Shown: in pieces, positions 9,514-18,407 of the stretch | Layout: each line of letters starts with the position of its first letter | How positions within the stretch are numbered: the first letter of the stretch is position 1 | From: an uncultured Alistipes sp. | GTDB lineage: Bacteria > Bacteroidota > Bacteroidia > Bacteroidales > Rikenellaceae | DNA: 61,983 nucleotides | Direction of reading: 5' to 3' | Assembly: GCA_900546065.1 (NCBI GenBank) | Contig: URBK01000017.1 | Span: 1 to 61,983, forward strand | Notes under the pieces: model-generated | Database searches by the model: none | Seen by the model: only the letters and a program-made list of their open reading frames with translations | What the model was told of the DNA's origin: nothing | Made by a program: the position numbers and the translations under genes

Positions 9514-9521
9514 CAAAGATA
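9514..9521 (-). promoter_or_regulatory. -7 box TATCTTTG for the outer-membrane barrel gene
   Basis: Exact consensus on the minus strand, 70 nt upstream of ATG 9444. No good -33 element was seen. Confidence 0.55.
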
Positions 9522-9627
9522 CGAATTTTTGCCGTATCGGAGCCTTTTCGTACCATATTCGGGCCTACAAATGCCATATCGCGCAACAAATAGTCTTCCG
9601 CACAGCCCCTGCTCCGCATAAAAATAC

Positions 9628-9635
9628 TATCTTTG
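9628..9635 (+). promoter_or_regulatory. -7 box TATCTTTG for the MazG-like/GDPD unit
   Basis: Exact consensus, about 84 nt upstream of ATG 9719. It is divergent from the barrel gene promoter. Confidence 0.6.
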
Positions 9636-9718
9636 TAGGCACCTGTATCACGCTCACACAAATCGTGGCGGAACGGCAAACATATAAAGACTCAAGAGGC
9701 TGCAAAAAAGGATTTACG

Positions 9719-10060
9719 ATGGAGATAGGCGAACTGCAACAACGCGTTGACGAATGGATCAAGACCTATGGCGTGCGATATTTCAGCGAACTGACCAATA
9801 TGGCCGTCCTGACCGAGGAGGTCGGAGAGTTGGCGCGCATCATGGCCCGCCGCTACGGCGACCAGTCGGCCAAAAGCGGCGAGGAGTGCTCCGAGGAGCG
9901 TATGGCCGAGGAGATGGCCGACATAATATGGGTCGTCACATGTCTGGCCAACCAGACGGGCGTGGATCTCACCGCGGCCATCGAGGCGTCATTTGCCAAG
10001 AAGACTTCGCGCGACGGCACGCGTCACATGCAGAATCCGAAACTGCACGAGCCAAAATGA
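9719..10060 (+). CDS. MazG-like nucleotide pyrophosphohydrolase
   Basis: A 113-residue cytoplasmic protein. MazG-type enzymes hydrolyse NTPs or dNTPs to the monophosphate and pyrophosphate and often remove abnormal nucleotides. The metal-binding helices show the family pattern LTEEVGELARIMARR followed by MAEEMADIIWVVTCLAN. Length fits a single-domain, YpjD-like form. The start is ATG 9719, preceded by an AAAAAAGGA stretch. It is followed after 35 bp by the phosphodiesterase gene on the same strand, so the two are probably one transcript. Confidence 0.85.
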   Translation: MEIGELQQRVDEWIKTYGVRYFSELTNMAVLTEEVGELARIMARRYGDQSAKSGEECSEERMAEEMADIIWVVTCLANQTGVDLTAAIEASFAKKTSRDGTRHMQNPKLHEPK

Positions 10061-10095
10061 TCCCGCAACCAACACGAAACTACATTAACCTGCAA

Positions 10096-10896
10096 ATGAA
10101 AAGAATATCTACACTTATGGCCGCCCTGCTCATCGTCACGGCGGCATCGGCACAGACCACCGGCTTCAACGACAACCGTATCATCGCCCACCGCGGCGCA
10201 TGGAAGAATACGGGACACCCGCAAAACTCGCTCGCCTCGTTCCGTGCGGCAGCCGAGATGGGATGCCACGGATCGGAGTGCGACGTACACCTCACATCCG
10301 ACGACTCGCTGGTCGTGTACCACGATCTGAAACACGGCGGCATGCTTATCGAGGCAACCCCGTATGCCGAACTGGCCAAGGTACCGCTCAAGAACGGCGA
10401 GACCATCCCCACGCTGCGTCAATACATAGCACGCGCCATGAAACAGCACGGCACAAAGCTCATAATCGACATAAAGACTCCGCGCGAGGCCGCACGCGCC
10501 ACCGACATAGCGCTGGCCGCCGACAAACTTGTCAAGCAGATGGGAGCCGATGAGTGGGTGGAGTATCTGGCAGGCTACCTGCCCGCCATAGATGCCCTGC
10601 GGCGTGTCACCGATCTTCCGGTAGCATACCTCGGACGCTGGCGCGACGAAGTGCCGGAGATGAATCCCGACACGGTCAAACGCCGCGGCATAAAGTACAT
10701 AGATTATGAAGACCGCCACTATCTGGCTCACCCCGAATGGGTCGATGCACTGCGCAGGCAGGGCGTACACCTCAACGCTTGGATCGTAAATGACGAAGAG
10801 CGTATGGATTGGTTCATCGAAAGGGATTTTGACTACATCACCACCGACGAGCCCGAAAAACTCTTCGAGAAATATGCCGCCAAGGCCGGAAAATAG
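10096..10896 (+). CDS. Exported glycerophosphodiester phosphodiesterase
   Basis: A 266-residue TIM-barrel enzyme that cleaves glycerophosphodiesters to glycerol-3-phosphate and an alcohol. The start gives a signal peptide ending TAASAQ. The GDPD motifs are clear: IIAHRGAW near the N-terminus, ECDVHLTSDDSLVVYHD with metal and catalytic residues, IDIKTP, and a C-terminal LNAWIVND plus DYITTDEP. It is probably periplasmic and may recycle phospholipid head groups. An intrinsic terminator follows. Confidence 0.93.
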   Translation: MKRISTLMAALLIVTAASAQTTGFNDNRIIAHRGAWKNTGHPQNSLASFRAAAEMGCHGSECDVHLTSDDSLVVYHDLKHGGMLIEATPYAELAKVPLKNGETIPTLRQYIARAMKQHGTKLIIDIKTPREAARATDIALAADKLVKQMGADEWVEYLAGYLPAIDALRRVTDLPVAYLGRWRDEVPEMNPDTVKRRGIKYIDYEDRHYLAHPEWVDALRRQGVHLNAWIVNDEERMDWFIERDFDYITTDEPEKLFEKYAAKAGK

Positions 10897-10932
10897 CCGC
10901 AAAGGCACCACGCACACGCGCAGCAGCAGACT

Positions 10933-10969
10933 TATCAGCGGAGACGATCCTCTCCGCTGATATTATTTT
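10933..10969. terminator. Hairpin terminator between convergent GDPD and DUF4491 genes
   Basis: A perfect 12-bp stem (10933-10944 with 10951-10962) and 6-nt loop. TTATTTT follows on the plus strand, so it mainly serves the GDPD transcript. The DUF4491 stop codon (10963-10965) directly abuts the stem. Confidence 0.8.
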
Positions 10970-11298
10970 CCATTATCGTCGCCGCACCCCTTGCTGACGC
11001 ACTTTTCGTTGCAGACACCCTTCGTTTCGCGTTTGGGGAACCACCCCTTGGCCACACGCTTGCGCTGCTCGAAAAGTTCGCCTATGCTCCAGAACGACGA
11101 GGCGCCCCACACTGCCAACAGCGTCGATATGAGGATATTTTCCGTAAGCAGCGATGCCGCCACGGCAGCCACGCCCGAGATGGCGAAGACCCACCATATA
11201 CGCACGCCGAAATAGTATTCACCCTTGATTACCAGAGGGTGGAAGATTCCTATAATAAGGAATGTCGCGATGCCGATTACAAGTCCCGTAAAATACAT
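10963..11298 (-). CDS. DUF4491 family membrane protein
   Basis: A 111-residue protein with three hydrophobic segments, starting MYFTGLVIGIATFLIIGIFHP. It matches DUF4491, a small Bacteroidetes and Firmicutes membrane family without known function; the conserved FWSIGELFEQRKRVAKGWFP lies after the last segment. A cysteine-rich tail (CNEKCVSKGCGDD) extends beyond the family core. ATG 11298 is chosen because it matches the family start and is preceded by GGACAGG; an ATG at 11331 would add 11 non-conserved residues. Confidence 0.85.
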   Translation of the reverse strand: MYFTGLVIGIATFLIIGIFHPLVIKGEYYFGVRIWWVFAISGVAAVAASLLTENILISTLLAVWGASSFWSIGELFEQRKRVAKGWFPKRETKGVCNEKCVSKGCGDDNGK

Positions 11299-11372
11299 AT
11301 CCTGTCCGTTGCAAATTGTGTACCCCGACATGCGTCGGCGGCTGCGGCGGCCGCACGGTGCCGCAAGCCCGA

Positions 11373-11380
11373 CAAAGATA
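11373..11380 (-). promoter_or_regulatory. -7 box TATCTTTG for DUF4491
   Basis: Exact consensus on the minus strand, divergent from the box at 11414-11421. Confidence 0.6.
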
Positions 11381-11413
11381 ACACATTATCGCCGATTAAT
11401 CCGGAAGTTTTTG

Positions 11414-11421
11414 TATCTTTG
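11414..11421 (+). promoter_or_regulatory. -7 box TATCTTTG for the ffh leader
   Basis: Exact consensus. Transcription from it would produce a leader of about 165 nt before ffh. Confidence 0.6.
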
Positions 11422-11426
11422 CATCC

Positions 11427-11560
11427 GATCTTCGGCCGAGGGGCTACGGATAGGTGGCAGAGAGGTGACAGAGGCGCATTGCCAAATGCACACCAAGCCT
11501 TGCAAGGCCGCCGGTCACCGACAGTGTGCAACGCCTTGATGGGGTTCGCGCCGAGAATTG
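11427..11560 (+). ncRNA. Structured leader or small RNA upstream of ffh (unknown class)
   Basis: GC-rich sequence between a -7 box and ffh with several complementary arms. TTCGGC (11431-11436) can pair with GCCGAG (11550-11555). AGGCG (11472-11476) pairs with CGCCT (11532-11536) and TGCACAC (11487-11493) with GTGTGCA (11524-11530), forming a long helix with an asymmetric loop; GCCT/AGGC (11497-11508) caps it. GGTGAC (11464-11469) can instead pair with GTCACC (11514-11519), which is incompatible with a simple nested fold. It could be a cis-regulatory leader or an independent RNA. It matches no family I can name. Confidence 0.4.
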
Positions 11561-11591
11561 ATTTACACGTTATTTACACGAAGAAACAACG

Positions 11592-12920
11592 ATGTTCGAG
11601 AACTTAACCGACAAATTAGAGCGTTCCTTCAAGATACTCAAGGGCGAGGGCCGCATCACAGAGATCAACATAGCCGAAACGCTCAAGGAGATACGCCGTG
11701 CGCTTATCGACGCCGACGTCAACTACAAGGTGGCCAAGACCTTCACCGACGAGGTGAAGCAGAAGGCATTGGGACAGAACGTGCTGACGGCCGTCAAGCC
11801 CGGTCAGATGATGACCAAGATCGTGCGTGACGAGCTGGCGCAGCTCATGGGAGGCACCGCCACCGACATACGTCTCGAAGGCACGCCCGCCGTGATTCTC
11901 ATAGCCGGTCTTCAGGGTTCGGGTAAGACCACATTCTCGGGCAAGCTGGCATCGATGCTCAAAAACAAGCGCGGCCGCCACGTGCTGCTCGTTGCGGGCG
12001 ACGTCTACCGCCCCGCCGCAATCGACCAGCTCAAGGTGCTCGGGCAGCAGATCGGCGTGGAGGTATACACCGAGGATGGCAATATGAATCCAGTGCAGAT
12101 AGCCCAGAACGCCATACGTTACGCCCGCGAAAAGTCATACAACGTCGTCATAATAGATACCGCCGGACGTCTTGCCGTAGACGAGGCCATGATGCAGGAG
12201 ATTACGGCCATCAAGAGCGCCGTCAAGCCGAGCGAGACCCTCTTCGTCGTGGATGCCATGACCGGTCAGGATGCCGTCAATACCGCCAAGGAGTTCAACG
12301 ACCGCCTCGACTTCGACGGCGTGGTACTAACGAAGCTCGACGGCGATACGCGCGGCGGTGCCGCCATCTCGATCCGTTCGGTTGTGGACAAGCCGCTGAA
12401 GTTCATCTCGAGCGGCGAGAAGATGGATGCCCTGCAGGTCTTCCACCCCGAGCGTATGGCCGACCGTATTCTCGGCATGGGTGATGTGGTATCGCTCGTG
12501 GAGCGCGCGCAGGAACAGTATGACGAGGAGGCCGCACGCCGCCTGAAGAAGAAGATCGTCAAGAACCAGTTCAACTTCAATGACTTCATCGACCAGATCA
12601 ACCAGATCAAGAAGATGGGCAACCTGAAGGATATAGCCTCGATGATCCCCGGCATGGGCAAGATGCTCAAGAATGTGGACATTCCGGACGACGCCTTCAA
12701 GCAGACGGAGGCCATCATCGGCTCGATGACGCCCGAGGAGCGCGAGAAGCCCGAGATCATCAACGCCCGCCGCCGCGAGCGCATAGCCAAGGGCAGCGGC
12801 ACGACCGTAGCCGACGTAAACCGTCTGATGAAGCAGTTCGAGGAGACACGCAAGATGATGAAGATGGTTGCCGGCGGCAACATGAAGATGCCCAAGATGC
12901 CGCGCGGGTTCCGACGATAA
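11592..12920 (+). CDS. ffh: Signal recognition particle protein Ffh (SRP54)
   Basis: A 442-residue GTPase that binds SRP RNA and signal sequences and delivers ribosome-nascent chains to FtsY. It has an N domain (residues 1 to about 90), a G domain with GLQGSGKTTFSGKL near residue 107, DTAGRLAVDE and TKLDGDTRGG, and a methionine-rich M domain with MIPGMGKMLKN and a C-terminal KMMKMVAGG-type tail. Length is normal. Its RNA partner, SRP RNA, lies in the same window at 32039-32133. An unusual structured leader precedes it and a strong terminator follows. Confidence 0.97.
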   Translation: MFENLTDKLERSFKILKGEGRITEINIAETLKEIRRALIDADVNYKVAKTFTDEVKQKALGQNVLTAVKPGQMMTKIVRDELAQLMGGTATDIRLEGTPAVILIAGLQGSGKTTFSGKLASMLKNKRGRHVLLVAGDVYRPAAIDQLKVLGQQIGVEVYTEDGNMNPVQIAQNAIRYAREKSYNVVIIDTAGRLAVDEAMMQEITAIKSAVKPSETLFVVDAMTGQDAVNTAKEFNDRLDFDGVVLTKLDGDTRGGAAISIRSVVDKPLKFISSGEKMDALQVFHPERMADRILGMGDVVSLVERAQEQYDEEAARRLKKKIVKNQFNFNDFIDQINQIKKMGNLKDIASMIPGMGKMLKNVDIPDDAFKQTEAIIGSMTPEEREKPEIINARRRERIAKGSGTTVADVNRLMKQFEETRKMMKMVAGGNMKMPKMPRGFRR

Positions 12921-12970
12921 CGGCCGTGACAGCCCAAACTCGGTTTCGGGAAATATATTTTCCACGGCTG

Positions 12971-13008
12971 AAATCCCTGCCTTCAACGCAGAAGGCAGGG
13001 ATTTTTTA
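12971..13008 (+). terminator. Intrinsic terminator of ffh
   Basis: A perfect 14-bp stem (12971-12984 with 12991-13004), 6-nt loop and T-run. Confidence 0.93.
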
Positions 13009-13185
13009 TATATCCGCCACGGCAATCAAACCGGCCGCGCATGCCCCCCGTATTTTCCAAACAGAACATTACGCATGATAAAAAGAACAACAGAGAAGAT
13101 AATATGAACAAATATTATCGCCATATACAATAAATCATATATGCGGGCGTTAGTCTCATGTAAAACATACCTGATTTTCATTATT

Positions 13186-13632
13186 ATGAGACCTATTATT
13201 CGAGCCGCACTGCTCTGCGGCACGGCCTGCATCGCAATGGCCGCCACATCGTGCAAAAAGGACGAGACGGTAAAGATGCCCGAGACACTCAAGGGTTCCA
13301 AATGGGACCATTTCGAACTGAAAGACCCCGACATGGCCGTGGTCTCGTCGATGGAGTTCCGCGACGCCACGCATGCCCGCTACACCTCAACCACCTATAA
13401 GCTCGACACCGACGGAAAAGAGGACAAGGAGCAGATTCTCGAGCAGATCGAAATCGACTTCGACTACACCTACCGCAAGCCCGACATACGGATGACTCCC
13501 ACGGGAGAAGGCCCTGCACTTACGGGCAGCATCGACAACGCTCCCGACTGCAACACCATGACGCTCAAGAAATCCGACGGAAGCACATTCTTTACGTCCA
13601 GCAAGGGTATCCGCTACTTCGAGTGGCAATAG
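13186..13632 (+). CDS. Small lipoprotein of unknown function
   Basis: A 148-residue exported protein. The start is ATG 13186, giving a signal peptide with lipobox ATSC near residue 23; an in-frame ATG at 13141 would bury it. The mature part (about 125 residues) starts with charged CKKDETVKMPETLKGSKWDHFE and continues as alternating beta strands, suggesting a small lipocalin-like or beta-sandwich fold. No family was recognised and no catalytic motif is visible. It is monocistronic, with terminators on both sides. Confidence 0.7.
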   Translation: MRPIIRAALLCGTACIAMAATSCKKDETVKMPETLKGSKWDHFELKDPDMAVVSSMEFRDATHARYTSTTYKLDTDGKEDKEQILEQIEIDFDYTYRKPDIRMTPTGEGPALTGSIDNAPDCNTMTLKKSDGSTFFTSSKGIRYFEWQ

Positions 13633-13692
13633 CCCGAATACGGAAAGGCCGCCCGCGGCTGGACATCCCCTCAGAAAAACAACACCCGAAAG

Positions 13693-13719
13693 CCCTTGCG
13701 TTTGCAAGGGTTATTTTTT
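13693..13719 (+). terminator. Intrinsic terminator of the small lipoprotein gene
   Basis: CCCTTGC (13693-13699) pairs with GCAAGGG (13704-13710), with a GTTT loop and a TTATTTTTT tail. Confidence 0.88.
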
Positions 13720-13724
13720 ATAAG

Positions 13725-13732
13725 TATATTTG
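13725..13732 (+). promoter_or_regulatory. -7 box TATATTTG for era
   Basis: It overlaps an in-frame ATG at 13730 and so excludes it as the start. ATG 13757 lies about 19 nt downstream of the predicted transcript start. Confidence 0.75.
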
Positions 13733-13756
13733 CAGGAATATATAATCCGAAAAAGG

Positions 13757-14638
13757 ATGCACCGTTCAGGATTCGTAAATATCATCGGCAACCCCAATGT
13801 CGGCAAGTCGACGCTCATGAATGCGCTTGTGGGCGAGCGCCTCTCGATCATAACCTCGAAGGCGCAGACTACGCGCCACCGTATCATGGGCATAGTCGAC
13901 GGCGAGGATTTCCAGATCGTATATTCCGACACGCCCGGAATACTCAAACCGGCATACAAACTCCAAGAGTCGATGATGAACTTCGTCCGCGGCGCCGTCG
14001 ACGATGCCGATGTCATACTCTACGTAACCGATACCGTCGAGCAGAGCGACCGCTCGGATGAGATCGTCGAGCGCATTGTCCACAGCGGCATCCCCGCCAT
14101 CGTGGTCATAAACAAGATAGACCTCTCGACACCCGAGGCGCTCGAGGCCATCGTCGACCGCTGGCACAAGAAGATGCCCGACGCCGAGATAGTACCCGTA
14201 TCGGCCAAGGAGAAGTTCAACATGAAGGGGCTGCTGGAGGCCATCCTGCGGCGTCTGCCCGAGGGCGAGCCATTCTATCCGAAGGATACGCTCACCGACC
14301 GCCCGATGCGATTCTTCGCCTCGGAGATCATCCGCGAGAAGATCATGCTCTCCTACGACAAGGAGATACCGTACTGCTGTCAGATCGAGATCGACTCCTA
14401 TAAGGAGGAGCCTGCGATAGACCGCATCTCGGCCACCATATACGTTGCCCGCAACTCCCAGAAAGGAATCGTCATAGGGCATAAGGGCGAGAAGCTCAAA
14501 CGTGTCGGTCAGGCCGCGCGCGAGGATCTGGAGCGGTTCCTCGGCAAGAAGGTCTTCCTGCAACTCTTCGTCAAGGTGCAGGAGGGGTGGCGCGACAACG
14601 AACGACAGCTGCAACGGTTCGGATACGATCCGCAATGA
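13757..14638 (+). CDS. era: GTPase Era
   Basis: A 293-residue GTPase required for 16S rRNA processing and 30S assembly. G1 GNPNVGKSTLMN, switch region TTRHRIMG, G3 DTPGI and G4 NKID are present, and the C-terminal KH domain carries GVIGHKGEKLKRVG-type sequence (here VIGHKGEKLKRVG) near residue 245. The start ATG 13757 (MHRSGFVNIIG) is fixed by the -7 box at 13725-13732. It is followed after 109 bp by a TPR protein gene on the same strand without a clear terminator, so read-through is possible. Confidence 0.96.
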   Translation: MHRSGFVNIIGNPNVGKSTLMNALVGERLSIITSKAQTTRHRIMGIVDGEDFQIVYSDTPGILKPAYKLQESMMNFVRGAVDDADVILYVTDTVEQSDRSDEIVERIVHSGIPAIVVINKIDLSTPEALEAIVDRWHKKMPDAEIVPVSAKEKFNMKGLLEAILRRLPEGEPFYPKDTLTDRPMRFFASEIIREKIMLSYDKEIPYCCQIEIDSYKEEPAIDRISATIYVARNSQKGIVIGHKGEKLKRVGQAAREDLERFLGKKVFLQLFVKVQEGWRDNERQLQRFGYDPQ

Positions 14639-14747
14639 CAATCATAGCGCGCATTGAAATCCTTGCCGGCCGAAGACAAAATAATATAACCCGCCGTTAC
14701 GTTTTGTAACGTGTATAGAGAGGGAGAAACCGAGATCCGAACTTGTG

Positions 14748-16751
14748 ATGCGACCACGCACGATAATAAGAACCGTCATAACCCTTGCCGTAATATTTGC
14801 GGCATGGAGTGCCAGCACCCAATACAACAAGGAGTATTTCTTCTACATGGGCCGGCGTTTCATGATGGACAACAAGTATCAGGACGCCATAAATACCCTC
14901 AACGTGCTGCTGCGTTTCGACGAGGATGCCTATGAGGGCTATTTCCTGCGCGGCATTGCCAAGTACAATCTCGACGACCTGCTGGGTGCCGATGCCGACT
15001 TTACGATCGCCATAGAGAAGAATCCCGTCTTTACCAATGCCTACACCTACCGCGCCATCACCCGCTCGCGTCTGGGCAACTACGACGATGCGCTGAAGGA
15101 TTTCCATGAGGCCATAGAACTGCGTCCCGACCTTCCCGGCCCGTATTACAGCCGCGGCGTGACGCGCCTGCTCAACCAGCAGTTCAAGGAGGCCATATCC
15201 GATTTCGACATGTTCATACGTCAGGAAAAGAAGGTTGCCGACGCCTACATCAACCGCGGCATGTGCTATCTCTACCTGAAGGATACGCTCAAGGCATACG
15301 AGGATTTCGAGACCGGCATACGCACCAACCGCGAGGACCCCAACGGCTACAACCGCCGCGGCACGCTCTACATGCAGCAGAAACGCTTCACCGAGGCCGA
15401 GAAGGATTTCGATACGGCCATAAAGTACGACTCGGCATACATACCGGCACTCTTCAACCGTGCCGTCGTATATTCCGACACGCAGCGGCCGCTGCTCGCA
15501 CTGAAGGATCTGAACAGCGTCATAGCTCTCGACTCGACAAACTCGCTGGCGTACTTCAACCGCGCCATCATCCGTTCGCAGATCGGCGACTACAACAACG
15601 CCCTGTCGGACTACGACCGCGTGGCCGAGTACTCGCCCAACAATGTGCTGGTATATTACAACCGCGCCAATCTCTACACGCAGGTCGGAGAGATCGAGAA
15701 TGCCGTGCAGGACTACACGAAGGCCATATCGCTCTACCCCGACTTCGCAAACGCATATCTGAACCGCAGCTATCTGAAGTTCCTGCTTAACGATCCCGCA
15801 GGCGCACGCAGCGACCGCCAGACAGCCGAGCGCAAGATAGCCGAATACCGCTCGCGCCTGAGTGATTCGACATATTCGATCTATGCCGACACCACGCAGA
15901 AGTTCGACAAGCTTTTGTCGTTCGATGCCAAGATGGCGGGCGACACATTCGAGACAACGGCCATGAACAGCAACGAGGCCGGCCCGAAGCTGCTGCCGAT
16001 GTTCAAGTTTACGCTCATGTATCCCGATTCGGCGATCATGGCGCGCGATGAGATATATTATGCCCAGCGTGCCGAGGATTTCAAACAGAAGATAGGCAAC
16101 CCGCTTCTCATACTATCGCGCGACGAGAGCAACATCGCGCCCGACTCGCTCGTGGCGATGGACCGCGCCCTGCTCGACACCATGCGCACGCAGGATCCTA
16201 CGTGGGTGCTGCTCTTCCAGCGGGGTGTCACGCAGTCGCTCATCAAACAATATACGAACGCGGTCAATACCCTCTCGCTGGCCATAGCCGACAACCCATC
16301 AAACCCCTTCCTCTACATCAACCGCTCTACAACACGAGCCGAGATGATAGACTTCATATCGTCGATCGACAACACCTATCAGCGCATATCGATCGACTCC
16401 GACCCGGCGAAGCGTCTGCGCAATGCCGGCTCGCGCACGTATGACTACAACGATGCCATTGAGGATATAAACAATGCCATAAAGCTCTATCCCACATTTG
16501 CATACAGCTATTACAACCGTGCCTGTCTGAATGCCATCTCGGGGCACCTGCCCGAAGCCTATGACGACTACACGAAGGCCATCGAGCTGAATCCCGACTT
16601 CGGCGAGGCCTACTACAACCGCGGTCTGGTACAGATATTCATGAAGGATACGCGCAAGGGGTGTCTCGACCTCTCGAAAGCGGGCGAGTTGGGCATAGAG
16701 AACGCTTACGAGGCGCTGAAATATTACACCGCAGGCACAATAGACCAATAA
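14748..16751 (+). CDS. Exported tetratricopeptide-repeat protein
   Basis: A 667-residue protein with an N-terminal hydrophobic segment (TIIRTVITLAVIFAAWSAS), probably a signal peptide or anchor. About ten TPR units follow at residues 30-360 and again at 480-650, with typical A-x-x-D-F and Y-x-N-R-A/G positions. The middle, about residues 370-480, is not TPR-like. TPR solenoids bind other proteins, and an envelope scaffold is plausible, but the partner is unknown. ATG 14748 is used; it is directly preceded by an in-frame GTG. It may share a transcript with era and the downstream transporter. Confidence 0.8.
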   Translation: MRPRTIIRTVITLAVIFAAWSASTQYNKEYFFYMGRRFMMDNKYQDAINTLNVLLRFDEDAYEGYFLRGIAKYNLDDLLGADADFTIAIEKNPVFTNAYTYRAITRSRLGNYDDALKDFHEAIELRPDLPGPYYSRGVTRLLNQQFKEAISDFDMFIRQEKKVADAYINRGMCYLYLKDTLKAYEDFETGIRTNREDPNGYNRRGTLYMQQKRFTEAEKDFDTAIKYDSAYIPALFNRAVVYSDTQRPLLALKDLNSVIALDSTNSLAYFNRAIIRSQIGDYNNALSDYDRVAEYSPNNVLVYYNRANLYTQVGEIENAVQDYTKAISLYPDFANAYLNRSYLKFLLNDPAGARSDRQTAERKIAEYRSRLSDSTYSIYADTTQKFDKLLSFDAKMAGDTFETTAMNSNEAGPKLLPMFKFTLMYPDSAIMARDEIYYAQRAEDFKQKIGNPLLILSRDESNIAPDSLVAMDRALLDTMRTQDPTWVLLFQRGVTQSLIKQYTNAVNTLSLAIADNPSNPFLYINRSTTRAEMIDFISSIDNTYQRISIDSDPAKRLRNAGSRTYDYNDAIEDINNAIKLYPTFAYSYYNRACLNAISGHLPEAYDDYTKAIELNPDFGEAYYNRGLVQIFMKDTRKGCLDLSKAGELGIENAYEALKYYTAGTIDQ

Positions 16752-16809
16752 CGCTACACACAATAACAACACAAGTAACCCCTATTAAGGAACTACAAAC
16801 ACAAACGAT

Positions 16810-18162
16810 ATGACGCAAACCTACAAGAAACTAAACGACTCGCCGGCGATGCGATGGACCGCGTTGGGCGTGGTGGCCTTCACGATGATGGCCGCATACT
16901 TCGTCAACGACGTCGTAGCGCCGCTGAAGACCATACTCGAGAGCGACCTCGGATGGTCGAGCCGTGAATTCGGATTCTTCACGGGAGCATACAGCTTCCT
17001 CAACGTATTCCTGCTGATGCTCATCTGGGGAGGCTTCATCCTCGACCGCTTCGGCGCACGCTTCACGGGCAAGCTGGCCGCTACGCTCATGGTGGCGGGT
17101 ACAGCTCTCGAATACTACGCCATGACCGCCATGGCAGGAAGCACGGCCACAATCCTCGGATACAAGTCGGGCGTGATGGTCGCATCGGCCGGATATGCCA
17201 TCTTCGGGGTCGGAGCCGAGGTTGCAGGCATCACCGTCACCAAGATCATAGCCAAATGGTTCCGCGGCAAGGAGCTCGCAACGGCAATGGGTGTACAGGT
17301 AGCTCTCGCCCGCATAGGCTCGCAGGCCGCATACTCGGCCGCCATACCCCTCGCCCGCTCGTTCGGGCTCACGGCACCCGTATTGCTGGGTCTATGCCTG
17401 CTCGTCGGAGGTCTCATATCGTTCTTCATATTCTCGGTGATGGACCGCAAACTCGACAGCCAGATCGAGCAGACGGCCGACACCGACGAGGAGAAGTTCT
17501 CGTTCAAGGATGTGGGCAGCATATTCACAAACCGCGGATTCTGGCTCATAGCCCTGCTCTGCGTGCTCTTCTATTCGTGCGTCTTCCCCTTCCAGAAGTT
17601 CGCCTCGGAGTTCCTTATGAACAAGTACGGAATCAGTGAGCAGCTCACGGGAACCATAGCCGGAATGCCCGCAATCGGAGCACTTTTCCTTACGCCCATC
17701 TTCGGCGGCTACATCGACAAACGCGGCCGCAGCGCCTCGATCATGGCTCTCGGTGCCGCGATGCTCATATTCGTACATGCAATGTATGCCGTGCCCTTCA
17801 TCACGGCACCGGCCGTGGCCGTAGCGCTTATGATAATCCTCGGCATAGCCTTCTCGCTCGTGCCTTCGGCCATGTGGCCCGCCGTCGCCAAGATCTTCCC
17901 TCAGCACCAGCTCGGAACGGCATACGCTTTGATATTCTTCATCCAGAATATCGGTCTGCTGGGTGTACCTAACCTCATCGGATGGATACTCGACACGTTC
18001 TGCATCACGGGCACAAACGGCGCAGCCAACACCTATGACTACACGCTGCCCGAGTTGACATTCACCATCATGGCGGCACTGTCGCTCATCGTGGCCTTCC
18101 TGCTCAAGGCGGCAGACCGCAAATACGGTTATCACCTCGAGGAGCCCAACATACACAAATAG
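16810..18162 (+). CDS. Major facilitator superfamily transporter
   Basis: A 450-residue inner-membrane protein with twelve hydrophobic segments in two halves separated by a charged loop near residues 215-240 (KLDSQIEQTADTDEEKFSF). The first half has the MFS loop motif GGFILDRFGARFTGK after segment 2, and the second half its echo GGYIDKRGRS. It resembles MFSD1-like bacterial members, a group that includes dipeptide transporters; the substrate here is uncertain. It starts 58 bp after the TPR gene and ends before a strong hairpin. Confidence 0.85.
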   Translation: MTQTYKKLNDSPAMRWTALGVVAFTMMAAYFVNDVVAPLKTILESDLGWSSREFGFFTGAYSFLNVFLLMLIWGGFILDRFGARFTGKLAATLMVAGTALEYYAMTAMAGSTATILGYKSGVMVASAGYAIFGVGAEVAGITVTKIIAKWFRGKELATAMGVQVALARIGSQAAYSAAIPLARSFGLTAPVLLGLCLLVGGLISFFIFSVMDRKLDSQIEQTADTDEEKFSFKDVGSIFTNRGFWLIALLCVLFYSCVFPFQKFASEFLMNKYGISEQLTGTIAGMPAIGALFLTPIFGGYIDKRGRSASIMALGAAMLIFVHAMYAVPFITAPAVAVALMIILGIAFSLVPSAMWPAVAKIFPQHQLGTAYALIFFIQNIGLLGVPNLIGWILDTFCITGTNGAANTYDYTLPELTFTIMAALSLIVAFLLKAADRKYGYHLEEPNIHK

Positions 18163-18189
18163 ACAAGCAAAAGCACACAAGACAACCTC

Positions 18190-18229
18190 ATGTCCCGTCC
18201 GTCGAACCAAACGTGACGGGACATTTTCT
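18190..18229 (+). terminator. Terminator after the MFS gene
   Basis: A 9-bp stem (18190-18198 with 18216-18224) followed by TTTTC. Confidence 0.8.
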
Positions 18230-18240
18230 CCGGAGAAAGA

Positions 18241-18360
18241 CAACAGTAAAAAATCACACCCAACCGCCCCCACAACCAGTAAACCATACACTACCCGACC
18301 TACCCGAAAAAACCATACTTAGACCACAGATACAACGACCGCCTACTGACCTTAAACGAC
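18241..18360 (+). other. C-rich, G-poor tract downstream of the MFS terminator
   Basis: By eye the 120 bases contain about 46 C and only about 11 G on the plus strand, with A making up most of the rest. No open frame or hairpin was seen. This composition is typical of Rho loading sites, so it could be a backup Rho-dependent terminator before glmS. Confidence 0.4.
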
Positions 18361-18407
18361 CTTTAGACAATACGTAAGAGTTATCATTTGGTTTAATATA
18401 TAGAAAT

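Noticed and set aside
11450..11545. tRNA-like segment (D-arm-like GGCAGAGAGGTGACAG, loop TTGCCAA, later GGTTCG)
   Set aside because: The T-arm consensus and acceptor pairing do not work and the anticodon stem has a mismatch. It is better described as an unidentified structured leader.
18230..18407. glmS ribozyme upstream of glmS
   Set aside because: The region is too short of G and has none of the conserved ribozyme core. The family is largely a Gram-positive feature.
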